DNA of 29,977 nucleotides, from the NCBI GenBank assembly GCA_030407315.1, contig JALQPE010002850.1, forward strand, positions 1 to 29,977. The letters run 5' to 3'. The position numbers and the translations under genes are program-made. The notes under the pieces were generated by a model. That model did no database searches. It was not told where the DNA came from and saw only the letters and a program-made list of their open reading frames with translations. The first letter of the stretch is position 1. Every line of letters starts with the position of its first letter. This stretch comes from Asparagopsis taxiformis. Lineage: Eukaryota; Rhodophyta; Florideophyceae; Bonnemaisoniales; Bonnemaisoniaceae. Positions 8,512 to 17,439 of this stretch are shown here, piece after piece.

Positions 8512-9341
8512 ATATAATTGAGGAGGTGGTGGGGACTGATCATCCCACACTGCCTCCGCGCCGCCGTCCTGCATGAAGCGCTTCCGGGAGCAGTGGGTTG
8601 GTTTCTACCACTATAAAAATTGATTTGGGGAGCTTCGGGATAGTAAACCCTGGCGTCAGCTCCTGCTGGCAAAGGTTAACCTTAGCGCCCCTTCCATGGT
8701 TACCAGATTTGATTGTCCCAGTCTGTCCTGTCCGAAATGTCCTCTCCCGGAAGAGATGCTGGTAGCCGCTGTCCTGATGGGGATGGACAGTAGGTCGTAG
8801 GGCGGGGATTTTTGTATGAACCGATTTTCTGGGATGTTGTCGAAGACAAATAAAGCGACGAATATAGTTTACTCCACAGCTCAGTATGCAGTTTCTGATC
8901 ATAATCTCAAGCATAGGTAATATTGTTGTAGCTGAGTCCTCCAAAGCGCGTCAATGTGATGCCCGTATTAAAGTCTTCAAAATGTGTAATATGCAAACAG
9001 AATGACCCTTTCTGCCACTGAAATAGGTACTCTACACTATCTACATGCATTCCTTTGGCTTGGGATGCTTCCAGGTCCTACAGGCTAGCTGTTAACACCC
9101 CCCTGTGCCTCAACGTCTGCCTTGCTTACATCTATTAGTTTGTAGAACACTCTGTGGATGTGTTGTTCTAATGTGGACTGGTACAGGCTGCCAAACGATA
9201 GCATTGTACACGTGGTATACGCTCACGGAATGGTTTTGAATTGAACGCGCATCCCGTCTTCCACAGAAGTATGTCTTTTGCAAGGGCGACCCACAATTTC
9301 TTCCACAATGTTTGTGCATAGAACGCCTATCACACGCTGCC
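8512..9341. other. No gene recognised
   Basis: Several open frames of 60-134 codons overlap here, mostly on the minus strand (longest 8540-8944). Their translations show no domain and compete with one another, so none is annotated as a gene. Confidence 0.4.
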
Positions 9342-9502
9342 TACGTGTACAGCTTCTGCCAGGATGAGCCATACGTGTGAAGTATGTGATGTGACGTACA
9401 AATCGTACACGCTGGCTGTGTGATACACGTTGGTTGTGTGGATGTGCAGTGCATTACACCCAACATTCTACACGTCTGAGTTGCACTCACGTAGGTCACA
9501 TG
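9342..9502. promoter_or_regulatory. Cluster of ACGTG / ACACGT sites upstream of module C
   Basis: TACGTG near 9342 and 9372, GACGTA near 9393, TACACG near 9405, TACACGT at 9424 and 9469, CACGTA near 9489 and CACATGTG near 9497. They end about 50 bp before the palindrome of module C, mirroring the arrangement before module B, although only one-base variants of CACGTG are present. Confidence 0.45.
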
Positions 9503-9550
9503 TGAGTAGTAGTAGTGGAATCGTCGCACCAATAGAATTGCGCCGTGTCC

Positions 9551-9741
9551 GTAAGTCCGATGTCGGACTTGTTCCCTGACTCGTCGGACTTACGAACACT
9601 GCGTCAAGAACTGTGCACACGTCACCGTGTTCAGTATGTCTGTAGCGGGACAAAACGAGGAGCCAATAAGACTCGTTACAGGTTTGGCCCGTCCAGAATT
9701 CATACTGCCCAGACCGGACTCGTTACCGGCGAGGAATAAAA
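9551..9741 (+). promoter_or_regulatory. Promoter-like module, copy C
   Basis: A 43-bp palindrome block at 9551-9593 opens GTAAGTCCGATGTCGGACTT and closes GTCGGACTTAC. CCAAT follows at 9663 (112 bp after the block starts, as in B), GGCC at 9686 (+23), CGGACTCG at 9715 (+52) and ATAAAA at 9736 (+73). A second CCAAT lies at 9529, 22 bp before the block. It is followed by an 83-bp repeat rich in GGACGTCC and then by the ORF at 10000, making it the copy with the best candidate target gene. Confidence 0.65.
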
Positions 9742-9780
9742 TGAGGTGGACATAGACACCGCGGAAGTCCATCCCGAGGG

Positions 9781-9938
9781 GGACATCCGTGGTACTAGAA
9801 ACAATGAATGTCGCCCTAGTAATACTAGACGTACTAGACCGCATGGACGTCCGGTTCTAGGCGGACATCCAAAAATACTGGAGAACATGGACGTCCGCCT
9901 AGTAATACTAGGTGTACTAGAGGTTGTGGACGTCCGCG
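9781..9938. repeat. 83-bp direct repeat carrying GGACGTCC palindromes
   Basis: CTAGTAATACTAG occurs at 9816 and 9899 (offset 83), each followed by a similar TACTAGA and then GTCC-rich stretch. GGAC[A/G]TCC occurs five times: 9781, 9845, 9863, 9889 and 9928. The array lies between the TATA-like box of module C and the ORF start at 10000, so it would be 5' untranslated if C is a promoter. Confidence 0.65.
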
Positions 9939-9999
9939 TCCATTTCCGAGAACACAGACGACACCGACTAGTTTCAATACTCCGAGAGATGCCCTGGTG

Positions 10000-11110
10000 A
10001 TGATGAACACTGACGCTGGTACGGAAATTGAAGATATACTTGATAGCGGTGCTGGCTGTGACGATCGTCCTGGTGCAAGACTGGAGCCTGATTGTGTCGT
10101 CAAGCGAAGCGCATCAGAAATTTCGTCACAAAGATGGAAGAAGTGCACCAGAAAGAGCAAGGATGGGACAAGCATGCATAGCGTTGCTAAAGAAGAGCCA
10201 AGTTTGCCCGCAATGGATATCAGCCTAGAGCAAGAGCCGGCAACAGCACTGCCACGGCACTCAGAGTCTCCGGTTAGTAGCAGAGTTCATCTACCGCCTT
10301 TTTATGACAAGATATGTGCCACACTTCCAGATCCGACGGGAGTGCAGAAGCTGCCGACAATGTGTCACGAGAAGGGCGCCTGGCGACATTTCATTACCAA
10401 CGAAAACATGACAGTGCTTAGCAGCTTCCTGAAGCAGGGCTGTGCTCAGCAATATTACGCAGGGAATCACCCAGAAGGTTCAGTGGCAAGTGAACTTGGT
10501 CACAGAGCGTATTGTCGTGAGAGAAAGTGTGAGCTGCACAGCGCTGGATGGACAGTTCTTCCCGGAGTTTTCGAAGACTCACCGATTGCAATGGCACTGG
10601 ACAACGTCATCACACACTTTCTCAATTTTTGGGAAGGGGAAACGCCGGTCCAGGAGCAAAGTGCAGAGCAGCCATGGAAGCATATTTTTCAAGATATCAT
10701 CCAGGACGAGGACCACGAGCGACTACTGCTTTTCCCAGTTACAGGCTCAAGACTTCTTTTTCATAAAAAGCATGCACCACCGCAGCTGCCGCACTTCGAC
10801 TTCGAGCAGCTTGACTACGGAAGCATTGAAAGTGCCGTTCCCTGGAATCCAGGAACAGCAAAATCTTTCCTACTTTGGTATGATGAGCGGTGCTGATGGT
10901 TTCTACATCCGTGCCTGGCCGAAAGGACACATTGTACTGCACTGTGAGTTGCAATTGGCCCAAAAGATTGGACGGCGGCTACCTTCTCGTCTCGTCTTTG
11001 TGCCCCTATATTTTGTGCTGATTGTAAGGGGAGACCTGCCACATGGTGGTGCTGGCGGAGAAGAAGGAAATGGGCCGCACGACGTCGATGACAGAGTTCC
11101 ATGCCAAAAC
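10000..11110 (+). pseudogene. Broken ORF, possible 2OG-Fe(II) oxygenase-like protein
   Basis: An open frame runs from ATG 10000 (a second ATG at 10003) to a stop at 10894-10896, about 298 codons, with an acidic low-complexity N-terminus. Near its end PQLPHFDFEQ (10780-10809) offers an H-x-D pair. Similarity then continues in the +1 frame: GFYIRAWPKGH and VPLYFVLIVRGDLPHGGAG (His codon 11042-11044). H-x-D plus a distal His in an RGD-L-x-H-x-GAG context is typical of double-stranded beta-helix 2OG-Fe(II) oxygenases, where these residues bind iron. A shift near 10887 and probably another after 11055 break the frame, so this is either a pseudogene or two sequence errors. It lies about 260 bp after module C. 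Family assignment is tentative; minus-strand frames here are shadows. Confidence 0.4.
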
Positions 11111-11241
11111 TCGAGTGAAGCCGCGGTTGTGCATCTGCAAACACTTCTTCAAACACTCTTTGCCAATTGCACCCCCAAAGTGAACTGTTCTCTGCACTGC
11201 CGGCGAAAGTATGCCTGGGAAGCTCCGACCTTTCCACTGGC

Positions 11242-11292
11242 TTCTTCATGGTGTTCCTACACACCACTGGTGTGTAGGAACACCATGAAGAA
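11242..11292. repeat. Perfect 51-bp inverted repeat (25-bp arms, 1-nt centre)
   Basis: The left arm 11242-11266 begins TTCTTCATGGTGTTCC; the right arm 11268-11292 is its exact reverse complement; the single central base is C at 11267. It lies downstream of the broken oxygenase-like ORF. It could be a terminator-like hairpin, a small hairpin insertion, or a fold-back artefact. Confidence 0.95.
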
Positions 11293-11948
11293 TGGCATGA
11301 AACGGATGATGTGCTGAGCCAGCACGTGAGCTTGGTGTTGCGGCGTTGCATCGGACTGTTGATCCCTCGCCATTCCACTCTGCTGGACGAGGTCAGTTCC
11401 GCCGCTGCTTTTTTCGATGTGGATTCAATAGTTGTGGTGTATTGTCTTGTAGTGTATCCATCTCAGCCACCAGAACAGTGTGCGGATGACACAATCAATG
11501 TCATTCTCGAATCACTGATATACTAACACAGACCAGATCTTTCTTTTCGAGTAGTATCCCGCGAATCAGGCAGCAGCAAAAAGAACCAAGCATCGAATAT
11601 ACGCCGTGGAGACGTGTCTCGTAAAAGGCAGAGTTGATGCTGAGTGCTCCAAAATAATAATCATGTGGTGCCTCCTTTCTGCGTCAGTAGTGATATTGCC
11701 TGGAGATTTACTACCTGTGTTCTAGTCGTTCGATGTTCCAAGCACTGCGAGAGCTGTACGCCCCCCAGCGTTATTGTGGACCATGCTGACGTGAGCTGAC
11801 TTGCAAGTTATGTAGAAACTGTATCAGCCTCGCATCAATTAAGTTAAAAAATTTCAATTCAATTTTTTAGAATCCGTTACACACGTGTGAAACTTGCGCG
11901 GCGGCAATGTCGGATTTATTCCCCCAGCCAACCGCGTGCCGCTGGGAA
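11293..11948. other. No gene recognised; region upstream of module D
   Basis: Only short ORFs are present (for example 11311-11526, +, no known domain). A single ACACGTGT lies at 11881-11888, 61 bp before the palindrome of module D, with a CCAAC at 11928 in the place of the second CCAAT of copies B and C. Confidence 0.45.
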
Positions 11949-12398
11949 GTAAGTCAGACATACCCCTGCGCGGAGGTTTCGGACTCCCTATAAGAAAAGG
12001 AATATGTACCCCTGGTATGCTTTAGATGAACCAATGATGTACGTGATATCTCTACTGTACGCAACAGATACTTCGCTGATGTCCGAGAGATGAGCATATG
12101 GACATCTCCCGTCCATCATTGGTGTTTCGCTATGCGGCCATCAGCTGAAGAGCAAATGTTCCTTATCCGTACATCAGAGGAACACCATAAATGTCATAGG
12201 TTCATCATGCGGCCATCGTTGGTACATCTTTAAGGCTTACTGGGACTTACTCCTGGGGTCAGTGAAATCTGTGACTTTCGGCGCACTGCAGCAGCAACCG
12301 GTCGGGCTATTTGCACCAGCCAATGGGACGCAAAACATTTGTGGCCCAGCCGTAATCGAGCCAGCCCAGCCTGGACTCGAAAACGCCGGGGACTATAA
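11949..12398 (+). promoter_or_regulatory. Promoter-like module, copy D, interrupted by a 259-bp element
   Basis: The palindrome opens GTAAGTCAGAC (11949). Its closing arm, CGGACT then TAC, is split by the 259-bp element at 11986-12244. Without the element and one copy of its ACT duplication the block is 40 bp, and the distance from its start to CCAAT is 109 bp. CCAAT is at 12320, GGCC at 12343 (+23), TGGACTCG at 12372 (+52) and TATAA at 12394 (+74). Flanking bases around CCAATGGGACGC match copy B closely. No gene is visible downstream. Confidence 0.65.
11986..12244 (-). mobile_element. 259-bp non-autonomous TIR element, copy 2 (inverted)
   Basis: Reverse-complement copy of 6187-6445, exactly 259 bp, with about 7 substitutions (roughly 97% identity) and no indels. 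It is flanked by the 3-bp duplication ACT (11983-11985 and 12245-12247). It ends CCCTATAAG and CTTACTGGG. It is inserted in the right arm of the module D palindrome. Confidence 0.92.
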
Positions 12399-13150
12399 CC
12401 AGCCATCAATCCACACTGAGTGAATACTGCGCGCAGTCGTGGCATTTGCACATGCTTCAAACGATCTTGAAGGCTGTGAAGACTACAATCTAGAGTAATA
12501 TTGGTTCTGGCAGTAAATCCGGTCTGACGATCTCGCCGTTGCTTTCTGCAATGTCTACTGCATACCTCATCAAGTGTAAATCTGGTACCCTAGGAATCTA
12601 TCCCAGTCTAGTATCATGTGCCGTTTTGCTCGGTGACTCTACGATCCGGGTATGCTTCTTTTCAATCGTTTAAGCTTATCTCATTTTCAAGCAGCACCAT
12701 ATGGTGATTTACCCTTATTAGAATATAGAGCTGATCAATGGTATCCTTAGGCTCATTAGTATGGTTCATTCTCTCAGAACATGTCATTATGCATAGGAAG
12801 GGATCTTGAACCACAATTTAGTTCCACAGCACCTTGGGCTATTCTTACTGTGAAGGTAACTGAATTACATAGCTCCATACACCGCTTAGCTCACCAATTT
12901 TAAAGACTTTGAGATATATTTATTGAAGCACCAGAACTTCTGCGGGGAGTAACTGGGTCCTGAGGAGGAAGACATCTAGCAGTATCTGCAGTGCAAGTCT
13001 GTTCTTCCAGCTTTCCTGATATTAGTTTTCTATTTTGCGTACTCCATCAATAGATAGAAAGGGGCTGTCGAAGACCAAAGACATCGGGGCAATTATATCT
13101 TCAAGGAGCAGTTTTATGACTCAGAATGACTGCAAGGTACCCTTCTGTAT
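12399..13150. other. No gene recognised downstream of module D
   Basis: AT-rich sequence without an open frame of note. If the module D TATAA were active, transcription would start near 12425, where only tiny ORFs follow. Confidence 0.45.
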
Positions 13151-14470
13151 TGTGGAACAACGTTAGTTCTAGAAGTAGCTGGTACGAGCCAGTGGACACG
13201 CTGTCCTTACGAAACGAAACGAACAGTCCACCCGCTGGTGTTTGACTGTATTGGTAGGTAGAAAGGTAGAGTAGAGGGTTAGCGAGTAGACACGAGCGTC
13301 ACGACGCAACAATCCACGCGAGGATTACGTTCAATAAACGAGGTGGCACGTCACCGGAGGCGCTCTCAACCAAGCCCGTAGGCACTACACGCAATCAGCC
13401 TTACGTGCGGCGATGGGTAGGGAGTACGCAGCTCGACGGAGACGAAGCCTCGCTAGGCAAAACGTAAACGTAAACGTAGAAGTCCGTCGTAGACTAGAGC
13501 CGTTGCTCGTTCGTTGTATTGTCCCCTTTCCCTCCCGGCACGATGCCAATACCTATATAGCCACGTGTAGCAGGTAGAAAATCCGCTAGAGCGGCAAACC
13601 ACCCGACAGGTGTCCCGAGCCTCGGTAGAGGAAGCGGTAGAGCAGATGAACCTTATAGGTACCCGGTGGGTAGTCTCGTGAGAGAGAAGGGATCGCTACC
13701 CGGAGGGGGTTGTGCGATGATAGCGCTCACGCGAGATGCGTATTAATGGAACAAGATGACGTAATCCGTCGAGCTGTTGGCTAACCCTAAGGTTTTCCCG
13801 GAGAGGGGTTGAACAATAGGTATGCGAACACTGTTCCCGTGGGTCGTAATTCCACTTGAGTTTACGTTACTCTAGAAACCGTGCCTACTGGCTATTCCAG
13901 TGGCAGTTTTATACTAAGTCTACTGTAAGCTAGGGTTAGTGGTTAGGAATAAATATCCAGTTAGTGACCAATCAGAACCCAATTACTGGCGCTCGCCTAC
14001 CCGCGAGGTCATTGCCAATAGGCTTACATTGTAATGTATGGCTGATCAGCCTAAGTTAAAATTTGCCCCTTGTGGGGTCTTGGCCGGGGCCGATAGGCCC
14101 GGGTGGGGTTATTTGTCAGCCTTAGCTGGTCCTAAGTATAGGAAACACGCCAGTTGGCTGGTGCCTTCTGATTGGCACATCCCGTAAGTGGGTACCCAAT
14201 AGGGAAGCGACACGGCTCGATCAGCGAGGACCGTCAGGCGGTACGACACCACGATGGCATCGCTTTACAGTGTAAACACTGCTCGTAACGTCCCCGAATG
14301 GGAAAGGACCTTGTGGGTCACACGTAGGGACCCGTTGGTCCGTTGGCCGTTGCCAGTACGTTCGTTGCACACGTGTGCCGGTTGCGCGCGCGCATGCGCC
14401 ACCAATGTTCGTGCATTGCTGTCGCCGGTCGTGTCCGCCGAAATTCGAATTCCGCGGAAAACGTAAATAT
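13151..14470. other. GC-richer island without recognisable gene
   Basis: Composition rises against the flanks. Small hairpin-forming motifs recur: CCGCTAGAGCGG near 13590, GGCTGATCAGCC near 14040, CCCCTTGTGGGG near 14066. A CCAATACCTATATAG stretch near 13546 pairs a CCAAT with a TATA-like sequence, GTAAAC is repeated near 13466, and CACGTG occurs near 13561 and 14371. A 70-codon open frame (14254-14466, +) shows no domain. It could be a decayed mobile element or an LTR-like segment, but I found no second copy or terminal repeats. Confidence 0.35.
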
Positions 14471-15303
14471 TTGCAATTTCGGAATTGCCACGTATACTAC
14501 ATGTATCGTCAATAGGTGACTAGGTGCTATGCAACATCTTGCCCATGCTTTAATATTTTGGGTACAGATGGAAAGTGCGAAATCTATCTTTCCCATATTC
14601 CAGTTTACATATCAGCTGTCTTCAAGATGAAGGTTCTATCTTTATCCAAAGTTCTGTCATCTGCTCTGGGAGTGCTCCAACCTTGTTTTCATTGACATAT
14701 TGCATTAGCATGTCCTTTCTTGAATGTGTTGCCGTAACCCCAAGCCTAAACACCGATGCCGCACGTAGCATATCAAACCTACATGCAGAAAACGAACAAA
14801 TGGAATTAGAAACCGAAAACATTGAAAACTAATATCAATCCAGATGTACACAAAATGTTTAAGTACCGTATTTTCCGGAGCTGTAATCGTCACAGTCTGC
14901 AATATATTGACTGCGGCTAGAAATATATAGCATTGATGCTGCAATAGTCTGCAGAAGACGTTCTCACCGTTTACTTTGTAGAAAAAGGCTTAAATAGCAA
15001 CTCTGGTGGTACATTTCGGTTCCGGAGGCTTTTGATATTTAACTTTTTAAAATCGGTAGCTTGCTCTACGTGAACCACCAATTTTTGAAATTCAAACACT
15101 GGATGCTTCGTACAGTGATAGCATACCTAGAGGTATAGCAGGACGCTCATATCAATCCTAAAATTTTTCTGTCATAACATAAAACAGCCATATCACTGAG
15201 TAGATGACAGAAATTCAAATAGTATGAAGTACTGTAGGACCTTGGCCATTGTAGATAGATTGTACCTCCGAGGAGGATTAGAGGATAGGGATAAGGCTTC
15301 GAA
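14471..15303. other. No gene recognised
   Basis: AT-rich sequence with short overlapping frames on both strands (14575-14832 +, 14705-14944 -) and no recognisable domains. Confidence 0.4.
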
Positions 15304-16071
15304 CTCACGAGTGAGAGCGCCGATTCCACGAGGCTTACGCCTCGTGCGATCCTAGTAGCCCGAGGGCTGTGTCGGGTGGATCGATCCCTCGGAGCCCGGA
15401 CACCTGTCTCCCAACCCGGTAGCGGGTGGTAGAGCGGGGTCCGGGGCGGCTGGATCTAACCTGCCGGAGGGATCTATCGGCCATGGCCGTCCTCAACCCA
15501 CTTAAGGGTTAACTAGGCACTTAGCGCGATGGATCCCCGCGGGGATTGTGGTCGCCTCCACGCGTGGTTTTCACACGACGTATTCCGCAACTGTGATACC
15601 GCTGACGGCAGCGGTCGGGACCGTTTGAAAAGCCTGCGGGCGTTGGCTTCGGTTGACCGGCTGGGGGTGCCAACCGACAACACTCCCAGCCGGTAGCCTT
15701 GTCCCAGTGGGCGGAAGGCCCCTCCCGGTCGCCTAGCGGCGTTAAAAGAAGCGGGAAGGTTCTCCACTACCGTGGAGACGAAATGCCCTAGGGCAATCCA
15801 CGTGCACTCCTGCCGGAGGAGGCTCGCGGCGGGCAATTGGGGAAATGTGCGAGCGATCCCCAATTGGAGATCGAAACGGAGCAGCGGGTATCCGGTAAGG
15901 GAATTGCCGCCGCCGTTTTGTTGTAAGTTAAACGACCACGGTCGAAAGATTTGGAACCGAAACGATCTGCCTTTATTGTAGCTTAGTGGTCAGTCCGTTG
16001 ACCTTATATGGTCAACGAGACTGCCGGGACCGGACCAGGACCAACGGTCCCGGTCCGGGGTCCAATGGACC
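15304..16071. other. GC-rich segment packed with stem-loops, function unknown
   Basis: Perfect or near-perfect stems follow one another: CTCACGAGTGAG (15304-15315); CACGAGGC-TTAC-GCCTCGTG (15327-15346); a 10-bp stem pairing 15656-15665 with 15685-15694; a 10-bp stem pairing 15834-15843 with 15857-15866; a 13-bp stem with one bulged A and a TTATAT loop (15991-16023); CCGGGACC/GGTCCCGG (16024-16053); GGTCC-AAT-GGACC (16059-16071). Flanks are AT-rich. Open frames (for example 15513-15863, minus) show no domain. A structured RNA or the untranslated part of a mobile element would both fit. Confidence 0.45.
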
Positions 16072-16560
16072 TTTTGGGGTGTTTATGCGGCCCAGGGGCC
16101 TTACAGAGTAAGCTGCTACGTTGCTACGTGTAAACTAATAGAAACGGCCAGCCAGCCGTAACGTACACATGCACAATTGTAACGGGGGAGAGTCCTCCCG
16201 CTCGCACACGTGTGTGACTAATCGCGCCTATATCGCTACACGTGGCACGCTCGCCGAAGGGTCCCGCGCAAGCAATGTGGCCCGGTGCCAATGCAAGGCG
16301 GCACGCGCCCATTCGCCCTTGGGCGACAATTCCTTTGCCACGTCACCGCGGCTAGTGATTACCAACGCGGCTCTTCGCGGCTGATTCCTTACCGAACACC
16401 CACTGACGCTCTCGAGCGTACCGCTTAAACGACCCCTCCTGGCGCCCATTCCAGACGCCTGGAATTATCCTCCCGCGACCGCTCGCAGCGCAATACGGGA
16501 CGAGTCCCACAAGTACCGCCAGCTGCTTAGGGGCAGGAACCAACTTAGTGCTAATTCATC
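16072..16560. other. No gene recognised
   Basis: GC-moderate DNA with CACGTG at about 16207 and 16237 and a hairpin CGCCCTTGGGCG near 16314. Overlapping open frames on both strands have no recognisable family. Confidence 0.4.
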
Positions 16561-16725
16561 AATGATATCCGGTTCATGCCTACATAAACAACATTGCCAG
16601 AGCCAGAGAAGATTAGGGTGGTGAATGCTGGAATAATTCTAGGAAACTTTCGTAGCCGTATATCCCTCTCCTATGTTTCCGTCCACATATGCTTGAAGTG
16701 GAAACTAGGAGCTCTAATACATATC

Positions 16726-17439
16726 TTAACCCCTTTTAGCACTTGGGAATCCACAGAAACTGCGAGCTGAGCTCTTGTATGCGTCCAACAGGGCACAGAA
16801 ATACTCTCTATTCTCAAGAACCCTCTCATACATTGGATTGTTGAGAGTGCAGATAAAGTATATCTCGGCTTCCTGGAATAGTGTTAGAAGATGCGTCTAC
16901 ATACAAAGAACTGTTGTATATCTCCCCTGAGTCTCTTGCTTTTCGATGAATTGTCGAATTGATTCCTTCTTCGAAGCCAGACGGAAAAGATTATCTCTAA
17001 AATGCAATGACTTGCTATTGCAATCACCTCTTGCCACACAAAACCTAGCAAGCTTTCCAATTGTCTCTTGAAATGAGCAATACTGCTCAAGGAATGGTTC
17101 GGAGTCATCTGAGGAAGCCCATGTCTCTTCAAACACTTTGTGCATATCCTCAGAGTTCCAGTGGTTGAATTTGAGTCCTACCTATTCGATTGTCTCGCCA
17201 TCGCGAATCAATGGGTACTCCATGCGGGCATGATAGCCTGAGCAAAAGTTTGCTGGTGGGCTGTTTATATAGGATCTCCATGTTTCAGCACAGTCCGGGT
17301 AATCGCCATTACCATCGTCATTATTCCCTTCATGAGCACGAGATCCTTCCGTCGCAATCACGGTTTCCTCAGATTCATCCAGCATTGAAACTTCCGGATT
17401 TCTTTCTATGACTTTGAGTACTTCCATTGGGGTGCTCAT
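16726..17439 (-). pseudogene. Unknown protein frame with two in-frame TAG codons
   Basis: On the minus strand one frame runs from ATG 17439 to TAA at 16728-16726, 237 codons, interrupted only by TAG at 17184-17182 (after RDGETIE) and at 16899-16897 (after TTVLCM). About eleven stops would be expected by chance in such a stretch, so coding origin is likely. The N-terminal part is acidic (ESEETV, NNDDGNGDYPD), the middle is helical and charged (FEETWASSDDSEPFLEQY), and the last part reads LFQEAEIYFICTLNNPMYER. I recognise no family. There are no frameshifts. Possible readings are a recently killed gene, readthrough, or exons with unrecognised introns; a pyrimidine/TAG boundary near 17470 could be a splice acceptor upstream of the ATG. 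Confidence 0.5.

Noticed and set aside
10442..11378. Overlapping frames of 291 codons (+) and 187 codons (-)
   Set aside because: The 291-codon frame carries the shifted C-terminal part of the oxygenase-like gene but its first half is a shadow; the minus frame is antisense shadow of the same region.
12290..12400. Minus-strand open frame at 12230-12460 as a gene
   Set aside because: It is antisense to module D and includes its CCAAT/GGCC/GGACTCG motifs; no domain.
15327..15356. Helitron-like 3' end: hairpin followed by CTAGT
   Set aside because: The hairpin is only 5 bp from CTAGT instead of about 10-12, and no TC-starting 5' end, Rep/helicase remnant or second copy was found.
15600..15700. 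HDV-like self-cleaving ribozyme (CCGGCTGGG motif with pseudoknot)
   Set aside because: The complement of the CCGGCTGG strand lies downstream rather than upstream, so the P1/P2 order does not match the HDV fold.
15978..16060. tRNA-like A box TAGCTTAGTGG
   Set aside because: No B box TTCGANTC follows at the proper distance, and the adjacent hairpin has a 6-nt loop that does not fit an anticodon arm.
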